From contig JAIXOJ010000048.1 in NCBI GenBank assembly GCA_027486835.1, forward strand, positions 1 to 64,000: 64,000 nucleotides of DNA, read 5' to 3'. A program made the position numbers and the translations under genes. Positions within the stretch are counted from its first letter, which is position 1; every line of letters begins with the position of its first letter. Origin of the DNA: Chitinophagaceae bacterium. Lineage in GTDB: Bacteria > Bacteroidota > Bacteroidia > Chitinophagales > Chitinophagaceae. Shown here piece by piece: positions 44,239 through 51,732 of the stretch. The notes under the pieces were generated by a model. It was not told the DNA's origin. It made no database searches and worked only from the letters and a program-made list of their open reading frames with translations.

Positions 44239-44982
44239 ATGATTAACGAAATTCCTTATTACGAGTTCAACAATGGAGAATATCTTGGTCTATTTACAAA
44301 CATTGTAAACGTGAGCAATAAATCCAATCCATTCTTAACAAAGGTTAAAACACAGGTGGACGAGCTAGATGTGGCCAACCTAGCAGCAAGTGAGATTTAT
44401 TTGCCGCAAAAGAAAAGTCAAGAAACAGCAAACGTAGTTACCGAAGATGAGGTTCGGGATGATTTTATCACTGGATTTATTAAAGTGGTAGATGGGAATA
44501 CGTTTCATCCTGACAAGGCTTTGGCTGCAAATGCAGTAACCGTACAATTGTGTATTGAAAAATATGGTCGCAATATTATTAGGCAGAGTTTTGTAAAGCA
44601 AACCAACACCGTTAATAATCTGGTGGATGATTTAGAAAATAATCCGGTGGTAAAAGCTGCGGTGGCAGCATTGGGATTGGGACATTGGGTAACGGCAATT
44701 AAAAATGCCAATAAAACTTTTAATGATACTTATCTAGATAGAACAAAGGAAATTGGCGAACGTATTGATGGCCCATTATTACCTTATAGATTGGTAATTC
44801 AAGAAAAATGGGAGGAATTAGAAAAACATATTAATGCCAACCAATTATTAACCCCATTACCTTCTGGTGAAACGCTTATCAATAGCATCAATACTTTGAT
44901 TGATCAGTATATCACTGCTGCTAAAAAGAGAAAAGCAAATGGGAAAAAGAATATACCTCCCGTAGAACCAACACCTATTTAG
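44239..44982 (+). CDS. DUF6261-like protein
   Basis: This 247-residue cytoplasmic protein has no signal peptide and is mainly helical. It starts with IPYYEFNNGEYLGLFTNIV, a pattern seen in the Bacteroidetes-restricted DUF6261 family. NPFLTKVKTQVDELDVAN, a DGNTFHPDKALAANAV segment and a low-complexity Pro-rich tail (NIPPVEPTPI) follow. Function unknown. It is the only plus-strand gene between 35.2 kb and the window end. It has its own promoter 15 bases upstream, array E before it and strong hairpins after it, so it is an independent unit inside the minus-strand locus. Confidence 0.65.
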   Translation: MINEIPYYEFNNGEYLGLFTNIVNVSNKSNPFLTKVKTQVDELDVANLAASEIYLPQKKSQETANVVTEDEVRDDFITGFIKVVDGNTFHPDKALAANAVTVQLCIEKYGRNIIRQSFVKQTNTVNNLVDDLENNPVVKAAVAALGLGHWVTAIKNANKTFNDTYLDRTKEIGERIDGPLLPYRLVIQEKWEELEKHINANQLLTPLPSGETLINSINTLIDQYITAAKKRKANGKKNIPPVEPTPI

Positions 44983-44990
44983 TAAGTGGT

Positions 44991-45017
44991 AAGTTGTAAG
45001 TTCTAGGTTTTAAGTAG
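44991..45017 (+). repeat. Dispersed intergenic word, copy 2
   Basis: AAGTTGTAAG followed by TTCTAGGTTTTAAGTAG matches the word at 261-294 with one substitution and a seven-base difference in spacing. It lies right after the DUF6261-like stop codon. Confidence 0.55.
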
Positions 45018-45023
45018 TTTACA

Positions 45024-45056
45024 AAACCTATAAGGTTTTTAAACCCTTATAGGTTT
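45024..45056. repeat. Hairpin AAACCTATAAGG / CCTTATAGGTTT
   Basis: A perfect 12-base inverted repeat with a nine-base loop (45024-45035 and 45045-45056), 40 bases after the DUF6261-like gene. AAACCTATAAGG-type palindromes are common in Bacteroidetes spacers. It could act as a weak terminator or as a repeat element. Confidence 0.6.
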
Positions 45057-45078
45057 GTTGGACTTTGAGTTATAGCAT

Positions 45079-45127
45079 AAAAAGGCTGGTAGTTCGGTAA
45101 CTAGGTTACCAACTACCAGCCTTTTTT
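45079..45127. terminator. Strong bidirectional terminator
   Basis: AAAAAGGCTGGTAGTT (45079-45094) pairs perfectly with AACTACCAGCCTTTTT, and the stem continues through GGTAAC/GTTACC around a TAG loop with one bulged C. A-run and T-run tails at both ends fit termination of the plus-strand DUF6261-like gene and of the minus-strand susC operon. Confidence 0.85.
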
Positions 45128-45180
45128 ATGGTGTGTATTATTCCATAAACCTAGTTTGACTGCCTTCTATTTGGTAAAAG

Positions 45181-45208
45181 AGGTGACAGGTTTTAAAACC
45201 TATCACCT
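45181..45208 (-). terminator. Palindrome after the susCD operon
   Basis: A 28-base palindrome: AGGTGA, one mismatch, AGGTTTT, then AAAACCT, mismatch, TCACCT. It lies about 40 bases past the stop of the last operon gene on the minus strand. TCTTTTACC follows on that strand. Probably a first terminator of that operon. Confidence 0.6.
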
Positions 45209-45246
45209 CTAATTAAGCAAAACCAATAAGGTTTAAATTCTATTAT

Positions 45247-46155
45247 CTACGGAACAATAGTTATTTCAATTTCTTTCACTATTGTTTCATCCTTGAAAGC
45301 CGTTTTGTTGCTAGCTACAAATGTGGCCTTGTACTTTCCAGGTAGTGTATAACCACTAAACGTTGGGTTAGGGAATTTATAGGAGTTTATTCCTGATGAA
45401 ATACTCTTTAGAATCAAGCCAACATCGGGTATAGACCTGCTTAGTTTCAATGGTCGTGAAATAGCCCAATCTTCATTTTCCAATGAATTTAAAGTCGTAC
45501 CACCCCTTATTTGAAGTTGTGTAGCATTAAAAGCCCATCTGTTTGTAGCGTTTTTTATGTTTATCCCTACAAAAGTGGCATCCGCTTGTGTGGCTATCGA
45601 TTGTTTGGTGCTGTCACTCAAGTTATTGGTCAATGTCAATCGGTTAATGGTCCACCTAGGCTGCAACACCGTGGAGCTTTGCTTGCCCACATATTTGAAA
45701 GCCAAAAACAGGGGTTTTTGCAGCGCTGCGAAATCGGATAAATCTATAGCACCAGACGGGGTAGTATCTTTTAGCCCCTTAGAAAATTTAACCCGATTGG
45801 AAATGTCCGTCCATGTTGCATTTAATACACTTAAAGAATCATAAGCACCGTTATAGTCGGTAGATGCCATAAGAAATAGACTGGTATCTATTGAATTAAA
45901 TTCCTTTAGCGAAACGAAATTCAAAATAGGTGTACCCAATGCAGAATCCCTAAACCTGTTTTCATACACTAACCCGGGAGTACCAGGATAAAAAGTGATG
46001 TTATTTGCATTACCAGAAAAAAGGAAACTGATGGTATCACCTACTTTATAAGTAGTAGCGGTAGTGGACACATCAAAACTTAAATTACTAACGTAGGTTT
46101 TTTGGCAGGATGCCAAGACAAATACAATAAAGCCAACTAAAAAATATTTTTTCAT
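45247..46155 (-). CDS. SusE-position surface lipoprotein, DUF5017-like
   Basis: A 302-residue lipoprotein: the signal ends VFVLASC with Cys17 as the lipidated residue. The mature part starts with an Ig/PKD-like segment (FDVSTTATTYKVGDTISFLF), then TFYPGTPGLVYENRFRDSAL. LFLMASTDYNGAYDSL with ATWTDISNRVKFS is typical of DUF5017 proteins found next to SusCD. The C-terminal part is beta-rich (WAISRPLKLSRSIPDVGL). It begins 11 bases after the susD stop, so it is the third gene of the operon. By position it should be an outer-membrane glycan-binding protein. The ligand is unknown. Confidence 0.82.
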   Translation of the reverse strand: MKKYFLVGFIVFVLASCQKTYVSNLSFDVSTTATTYKVGDTISFLFSGNANNITFYPGTPGLVYENRFRDSALGTPILNFVSLKEFNSIDTSLFLMASTDYNGAYDSLSVLNATWTDISNRVKFSKGLKDTTPSGAIDLSDFAALQKPLFLAFKYVGKQSSTVLQPRWTINRLTLTNNLSDSTKQSIATQADATFVGINIKNATNRWAFNATQLQIRGGTTLNSLENEDWAISRPLKLSRSIPDVGLILKSISSGINSYKFPNPTFSGYTLPGKYKATFVASNKTAFKDETIVKEIEITIVP

Positions 46156-46166
46156 AACTTATTATT

Positions 46167-47747
46167 TTAGAAACCAGGATTTTGATACAATAATGGATTC
46201 AAGTCCATTTCATACTGAGGAATAGGCAACAGTTTATTCCTTTCAGAGGTGTTGATGTTTAACTGCTGTAGTGCCGTATTAGAAGTTGAAGTGGGAGATT
46301 TAATAGCGTATTCCGCTGCTAAGGCTCTTATACTGGACACATATTTACCCCAACGGACTAAATCCATTTTTCGAAGTCCTTCAAAACAGAGTTCGCGCAA
46401 TCTTTCGTCTTGCACCACTAGCCTAAACGAATCCTTACTGTTGATTACATAAGGCCCAGTGCCTGTATTGGTAAACAATTGCGCGTTAGACCTCGTGCGA
46501 ACAGCGTTCAACTTGTCAAAGGCAAACTGAGTGGGTCCATTAACTTCATTTTCAGCTTCTGCCTGCATCAATAGCACATCTGCATAGCGCAAAATGGGTC
46601 CATTTGTTTGGGAAAATTGAACATGCTTTGGCTGGGCAGTTTCGTATTTGCGTCTCCATTTGCCAGGAAACCTCGCTAATTGAGATTGAGTGTAGGTTCT
46701 AAACAGCTCGTTTATCCCTGAATAATACATATTGGATGCATTCCAATTTAGGCGAACATCATTGGTATCTGTATAAGCAAAAAACAATTTGCTACTCGCA
46801 TAACCATTAGTGCCTACCCTACCGATGGTATCGTTGCTTGCAATACCAACCCTTGTACCATAAGATCCAGACCCGCCACCTGTATTATAAACAGAGCCTA
46901 CTGTGTAGTACATTTCTGCCTCCCAAATACATTCTTTGATATCATACAAATCTTGACATTGGTTAATAAATATTTGCGAATAATTGGGGTTGAGGGCATG
47001 GTAATTCGGTAATGCTGGATCATTATCCACCTTTTTAGCCCAATCGAGTACCATTTGGTATTTGCTTGCATCGTTCAGCGGTTCCCCAGCCATCACTAAA
47101 CAAACCCTTGCAATAATCCCTCTCACAGCAGATTTAGAAACCCTACCGCTAATCTTATTTTTATCTATTGAATTTACAAGCGTATCAGCCGCTACCATAT
47201 CTGCCAATATTTTATCGTAACAGTCTTTCAACGGCAACCTAGGTAGGTTTAGGTTATCTGGATTTATGGTAGAATTCAACGGCATTGGTATTGCGCCAAA
47301 ATTGTTTGCTAGCATAAAAAAGTAGTACGCCCTTAGGAACAATGCTTGTCCTTTGATATTGGCCCGTCTTGCAGAGTCCATTTTTGGTTTATCAATGTTG
47401 TCTAATACCAAATTGGCTCGATAAATCCCTTTGTAAAGGATTCTCCAAAATTGGATCATTTCACTTGTAGCTGTAGTGTGCCTATTAAACAGAATATCGC
47501 TTGTGGAAGATGCTGTTACATTGGCAGAAACCACTTCGTCTGTTGCAAACACCAAGTAAATTGGTACAAAAGAACCATACACCGCACCTTGAGAGATGGT
47601 ACTATATACGCCCGTTAAGCCAGCATTCAAATCCGCTTCGGTATTGAAATAGGTTTCGGGGGTAATATAATCAGTGGGAACTGTGTCTAATTTTTTGCAA
47701 CCCTGCAAAAGGGCAAGCGCAATAAAGAATGATAATAATCGTTTCAT
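46167..47747 (-). CDS. susD: SusD/RagB-family glycan-binding lipoprotein
   Basis: A 526-residue SusD/RagB family protein that caps the SusC channel and binds the oligosaccharide. The lipoprotein signal ends LALLQGC (Cys17). ETYFNTEADLNAGLTGVYS is the usual N-terminal motif. WRILYKGIYRANLVLDNID, GQALFLRAYYFFMLANNFG (helical TPR-like part), YADVLLMQAEAENEVNG and DERLRELCFEGLRKMDLVRWGK are diagnostic. It lies ten bases after susC and eleven before the DUF5017-like gene. Confidence 0.96.
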   Translation of the reverse strand: MKRLLSFFIALALLQGCKKLDTVPTDYITPETYFNTEADLNAGLTGVYSTISQGAVYGSFVPIYLVFATDEVVSANVTASSTSDILFNRHTTATSEMIQFWRILYKGIYRANLVLDNIDKPKMDSARRANIKGQALFLRAYYFFMLANNFGAIPMPLNSTINPDNLNLPRLPLKDCYDKILADMVAADTLVNSIDKNKISGRVSKSAVRGIIARVCLVMAGEPLNDASKYQMVLDWAKKVDNDPALPNYHALNPNYSQIFINQCQDLYDIKECIWEAEMYYTVGSVYNTGGGSGSYGTRVGIASNDTIGRVGTNGYASSKLFFAYTDTNDVRLNWNASNMYYSGINELFRTYTQSQLARFPGKWRRKYETAQPKHVQFSQTNGPILRYADVLLMQAEAENEVNGPTQFAFDKLNAVRTRSNAQLFTNTGTGPYVINSKDSFRLVVQDERLRELCFEGLRKMDLVRWGKYVSSIRALAAEYAIKSPTSTSNTALQQLNINTSERNKLLPIPQYEMDLNPLLYQNPGF

Positions 47748-47757
47748 ATAATAATGT

Positions 47758-50700
47758 TTAGAAAGTTACGTTTGCTCCAATAGTAATAGTACGAACCCGA
47801 GGGTACGCTGAATAATCAAAACCAGGAGTTAGGGCTCCGTTCTTGGTGGATACTTCTGGATCGTACCCTTGATATTTAGTCCAAGTAATTAAATTTTGCC
47901 CAGAAGTATAGAATCTTACTCCTTTAATAAAAATCTTTTTCAACATATTGGCAGGTACGTTGTAGCCCAGGGATACCGTTTTTAACCGTATGTAGGAGGC
48001 ATCTTCAACATACCGAGAATCATATTGCTGTAAGGAACGGTTTATTTTCACATATTGATTAGAAGGATTGTCTGGTGTCCATCTATTTGCATAATTGGCG
48101 AAAGCATTCATTCCATAGTTAGGGGATCTTTCAAACACAATCCTGTTAGCGTTAAACACATCATTTCCATAAGACCATTGAAAGAACACACTCAAATCAA
48201 ACCCTTTGTAAGAAAAATTATTAGACAATCCACCTGTATGGATAGGTTCAGGTCTTCCAATTACCGTATTATCTTTTGCATCTGCTACGCCATCTCCATT
48301 CAAATCTTTGAATTTAGGATCACCAGGTTGTATAGCAGCCCTTGTATTGCCATTCGTAGCTACCCTGTCTTTCAAGACATAAGTTTTATTTGCTGGGTTA
48401 AAATCAAAATCTTCGTATTGATAAATTCCGTCCCAAATAAATCCGAATAGTTGAGCAATAGGTTGGTTTACTCTAGCGAAGTATAAAGGGGTATTAAAGG
48501 TATTATCCCAACTGATATTGCTCAAAATACTTGGCTGACCTTGCCCAAGCGCTAATACCTTGCTCCTGTTGTAAGCAATATTGAACCCAGTAGTCCAAGT
48601 AAAATTCTTGTTCTTTACGTTAACCGTGTTTATAGAAATTTCAATCCCAGAATTTTTTACACTACCAATGTTTTGCAACATATTATCATGTCCATTGACG
48701 TACGAGATACTTGAATTATACAAGAGGTCGTTGGTTTTTTTCGTATAGCCATCAATAGTAAGCGTGATTTTGTCTTTAAGCAACGCAACATCTAAACCGA
48801 GGTTGAAAGATTCGATGGTTTCCCACTGAAGATTTTTATTTGCATAGGTAGAAACGTAAGCACCAGCCGTTGGTATGTTATTATAAGGATAGCCGCCTGC
48901 TGCCGTCTGAGAAAATGTAATTGGTGAAGCCCATGAATAATCATTTACCCTATTGTTACCTACTTTGCCATAACCAATCCTTAACTTGGCATCATTAACA
49001 ATCCTAAGGTTTTTCATGAATTTTTCCTTGCTAAACCGCCAAGCAATCGCACCGGAAGGGAATGATTTCCATTTATTTCCCTCCCCAAATTTGGAAGAAC
49101 CATCCCATCGATTTGAAAACGTTAAAAGGAATTTACCACCATAATCATAGTTTACTCGCATTAAATAAGAACGTAAAACCCATTCACCACTTGAAGCCGT
49201 AACCTGTATCGGAGTTCCTTCGTCCAATCCGCTTAAGCCTAAGCTTTCATTTGGAAGCATAATAGATCGGTGGCCGTCAGAAGATGCTCTTGTTCCTTGC
49301 TGTGAATTACCTATTAAAGCGGTAAGTTTATGCTTTGGGGTAAAAGATTTGGTGTAAGTGAGTATATTTTCATTTGTCCATGAATAATTTCTTCCAAAGG
49401 TGATAGAACCATTCACGCCATTTGTGCCAGTAGCAATTTGAATATTACCATTTTGTGTCTTAGAATTATTAAAGACATTGTTTTGCAAAACGCTGTAATT
49501 AATACCCCCGGTAATTTTTAATACCAACCCTGGTATAATCGTTTTGTCCAATGAAGTATTAATCAAGATATTATTGGTAATATTTTCTCTTAATTGGTTG
49601 GTTGCTTCAATGTAGGGGTTTACTCTATAGTCAAATACATTCGTATTAATGGGATCCAACAAACTATCAACTATATCTACACCGTTGGTTGTGGGTCTTC
49701 CGCCTAAAATAGAATACAGCAAGTTTAAACTTGGGCTGTAACTTCCAGAGGTAGTGTTGGTGTTAGTAACTACACCATAAGCTTTAGAAATACCGCCATT
49801 TACATTTAAACCAATTTTAGTGGTTTTATTGATGGTTTGATCTAGTAAAAATCTCAATTGGTATCTTTTGAACCCTGAGTTAATTATTACCCCATCCTGA
49901 TTTAGGTAGTTACCTGAAATAAGGTATTTGGTTTGTTGGCTACCACCAGATAAGGAGAGTGTATGATTTTGCATAGATGCTTGCCTAAACATCTTGTTTT
50001 GCCAATCAATCCCTTTATCGTTTTTATAATCTTCAATGGTTTTACCATTTGTTAGATAGTTATTAGTAGTTTGGCTAGGACTAATATCGTTTTGCAATTT
50101 GACAAATTCATAAGGATCCATCAATTTCATCCTTTTGGTAATTTCCTGAATGCCATAATAGGTTTCGTAACGCAAAGTTGGTGGGCCATCTTTACCCTTC
50201 TTGGTGCTAATGATAATAACACCATTTGCGCCTCTTGCTCCATAAATCGCAGTTGCGGAAGCATCTTTTAGTACTTCAATTGATTCAATGTCAGCTGGGT
50301 TAATTAAATTATTGAGGGATGATTCTATAGGGAAACCATCTACTACATACAATGGAGAGTTACTTTGAGTCAATGAACTATTTCCTCTGATTACAATATT
50401 AATTGCTCCTCCAGGTTGTCCATCGCTTGCAACAACACTTACCCCAGCAATCCTACCAGCCAATGCTTCATCGAAAGACTTTACAGGTGCTTTTTGCAAA
50501 TCTTCCACGTTTACTTTACCCACTGCACCAGTTAAATCTTTTTTCTTTACTGTTCCGTAACCAATAACAACCACATCCTCCAAAACGGTTACAGATGATT
50601 TTAATTGGACATTAACTTCCTTGGCATCCCCAACAGTAATTTCTTTTGTGTTAAATCCAATGCTTGTAAAAACAAGTACTGGCTTTGCACTTTTCGTCTT

Positions 50701-51024
50701 CAAAGTAAATTCACCTTTGCTGTTTGTTTTAGTTGCATTTTTAGTTCCTTTTTCAGACACTCCAACTCCTTCGATTGGATTGTCTTTTTCATCTAAGACC
50801 TTGCCCGTAATAACTTTTTCAGCATTAATTGGCTTTCTTGTTAAGCCATTAATTGAGTAAATTATTTTAGGAACATTGTTAGCATTATTTTTTTCACCAA
50901 ATGCGAACAATTGTTGTTGACCACATACTATTAGACATGCGGTAAACAGGCTTAACTTAAAAAAAGTTAACCGTTTAGGTGGATGGTTCAATTTTTTTGA
51001 ACTTACGTTTGGGTATCTATTCAT
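47758..51024 (-). CDS. susC: SusC/RagA-family TonB-dependent transporter
   Basis: A 1088-residue outer-membrane TonB-dependent importer. Signal peptide to about residue 42. A carboxypeptidase-D regulatory-like domain follows (ITGKVLDEKDNPIEGVGV). The VIGYGTVKKKDLTGAV motif leads into the plug domain (EALAGRIAGVSVVASDG, SIEVLKDASATAIYGARGAN with GVIIISTKKG). A 22-strand barrel region ends in ARVRTITIGANVTF-like sequence with a terminal aromatic residue. There is no N-terminal secretin/TonB short domain linked to an anti-sigma factor, so regulation is not of the FecIR type. It is the first gene of the operon. Two palindromes lie in the 250 bases upstream. Confidence 0.96.
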   Translation of the reverse strand: MNRYPNVSSKKLNHPPKRLTFFKLSLFTACLIVCGQQQLFAFGEKNNANNVPKIIYSINGLTRKPINAEKVITGKVLDEKDNPIEGVGVSEKGTKNATKTNSKGEFTLKTKSAKPVLVFTSIGFNTKEITVGDAKEVNVQLKSSVTVLEDVVVIGYGTVKKKDLTGAVGKVNVEDLQKAPVKSFDEALAGRIAGVSVVASDGQPGGAINIVIRGNSSLTQSNSPLYVVDGFPIESSLNNLINPADIESIEVLKDASATAIYGARGANGVIIISTKKGKDGPPTLRYETYYGIQEITKRMKLMDPYEFVKLQNDISPSQTTNNYLTNGKTIEDYKNDKGIDWQNKMFRQASMQNHTLSLSGGSQQTKYLISGNYLNQDGVIINSGFKRYQLRFLLDQTINKTTKIGLNVNGGISKAYGVVTNTNTTSGSYSPSLNLLYSILGGRPTTNGVDIVDSLLDPINTNVFDYRVNPYIEATNQLRENITNNILINTSLDKTIIPGLVLKITGGINYSVLQNNVFNNSKTQNGNIQIATGTNGVNGSITFGRNYSWTNENILTYTKSFTPKHKLTALIGNSQQGTRASSDGHRSIMLPNESLGLSGLDEGTPIQVTASSGEWVLRSYLMRVNYDYGGKFLLTFSNRWDGSSKFGEGNKWKSFPSGAIAWRFSKEKFMKNLRIVNDAKLRIGYGKVGNNRVNDYSWASPITFSQTAAGGYPYNNIPTAGAYVSTYANKNLQWETIESFNLGLDVALLKDKITLTIDGYTKKTNDLLYNSSISYVNGHDNMLQNIGSVKNSGIEISINTVNVKNKNFTWTTGFNIAYNRSKVLALGQGQPSILSNISWDNTFNTPLYFARVNQPIAQLFGFIWDGIYQYEDFDFNPANKTYVLKDRVATNGNTRAAIQPGDPKFKDLNGDGVADAKDNTVIGRPEPIHTGGLSNNFSYKGFDLSVFFQWSYGNDVFNANRIVFERSPNYGMNAFANYANRWTPDNPSNQYVKINRSLQQYDSRYVEDASYIRLKTVSLGYNVPANMLKKIFIKGVRFYTSGQNLITWTKYQGYDPEVSTKNGALTPGFDYSAYPRVRTITIGANVTF

Positions 51025-51078
51025 GGCAATAAATTTTGAACTTCGGAGGGTGTACTAGTATAAACTATTATAAAACCA

Positions 51079-51097
51079 TCTGTATTTCTTATACAGA
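51079..51097. promoter_or_regulatory. Inverted repeat TCTGTAT-N5-ATACAGA upstream of susC
   Basis: A perfect seven-base inverted repeat (51079-51085, 51091-51097) about 55-73 bases before the susC ATG. This is the right place for an operator overlapping the promoter. No regulator gene is nearby to pair with it. Confidence 0.4.
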
Positions 51098-51233
51098 ATA
51101 GCATTAGGACTGAATTTTCTTATTTATTCATGGCGCAATCATCATTCCTTAACCTATTTATCTCTAGTATTTCCAGCAATCAATGTAGCAATATTAGCAA
51201 AACACGCAGCAATGTTAGGGATTTTATTCTTTA

Positions 51234-51255
51234 ATGTTGAAATTTAGTTCAACAT
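51234..51255. promoter_or_regulatory. Perfect palindrome ATGTTGAA-N6-TTCAACAT upstream of susC
   Basis: Eight-base arms (51234-51241 and 51248-51255) around ATTTAG, about 210-230 bases upstream of susC. The symmetry and size resemble binding sites of dimeric regulators. It could also be a short hairpin. No second copy was noticed elsewhere in the window. Confidence 0.4.
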
Positions 51256-51404
51256 AGTTTTCTGTTTTTTTTATTAAAGCCTTGTTTGAGGACTAAAATA
51301 ACAAGGGTTTTTAGTCGTTAGAAATCAATAAAACGAGGGTTTTTGAAGCCGCTCAGATAGCGTGAGAAGTCCCCCATTTCCTAAAGGTGGTTTTTGAAGA
51401 GATA

Positions 51405-51630
51405 GTCGTTTGCAGTCGTGCGGACGGCATTTGCAGTCGCGCGGACGACATTTGCAGTCGTGCGGACGGCGTTTGCAGTCGTGCGGACGGCATTTGCAGT
51501 CGTGCGGACAGCATTTGCAGTCATGCGGACGGCATTTGCAATCGTGCGGACGCCATTTGCAGTCGTGCGAACAGCATTTACAATCGCGCGGATGCCGTTT
51601 GCAGTCGTGCGGACGCTGTTTGCAGTCGTG
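51405..51630. repeat. Tandem array F: 10 units of 21 bp
   Basis: Ten 21-base units from 51415 to 51624 with consensus GTCGTGCGGACGGCATTTGC plus A, plus a broken unit at each end. Each unit contains GTC-GTGCG-GAC, a small inverted repeat, and ends in TTTGCA. The array is strikingly richer in GC than its surroundings. It sits between the susC promoter region and the terminator of the giant gene. Open frames on both strands are a by-product of the 21-base period. Confidence 0.95.
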
Positions 51631-51675
51631 TTTTCAAAAAAATAATGAACAAACGGAAGACAAGTATACCCCAAC

Positions 51676-51708
51676 AAAAAAGGCTTCGCAAATTGCGAAG
51701 CCTTTTTT
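51676..51708 (-). terminator. Terminator of the giant surface-protein gene
   Basis: AAAAAAGGCTTCGCAA and TTGCGAAGCCTTTTTT form a perfect 16-pair stem with a single central A. It ends 25 bases after the stop codon of the giant gene on the minus strand. A textbook intrinsic terminator, usable in both directions. Confidence 0.9.
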
Positions 51709-51732
51709 GTTGAAAAAATTAAGTATCAGTAC

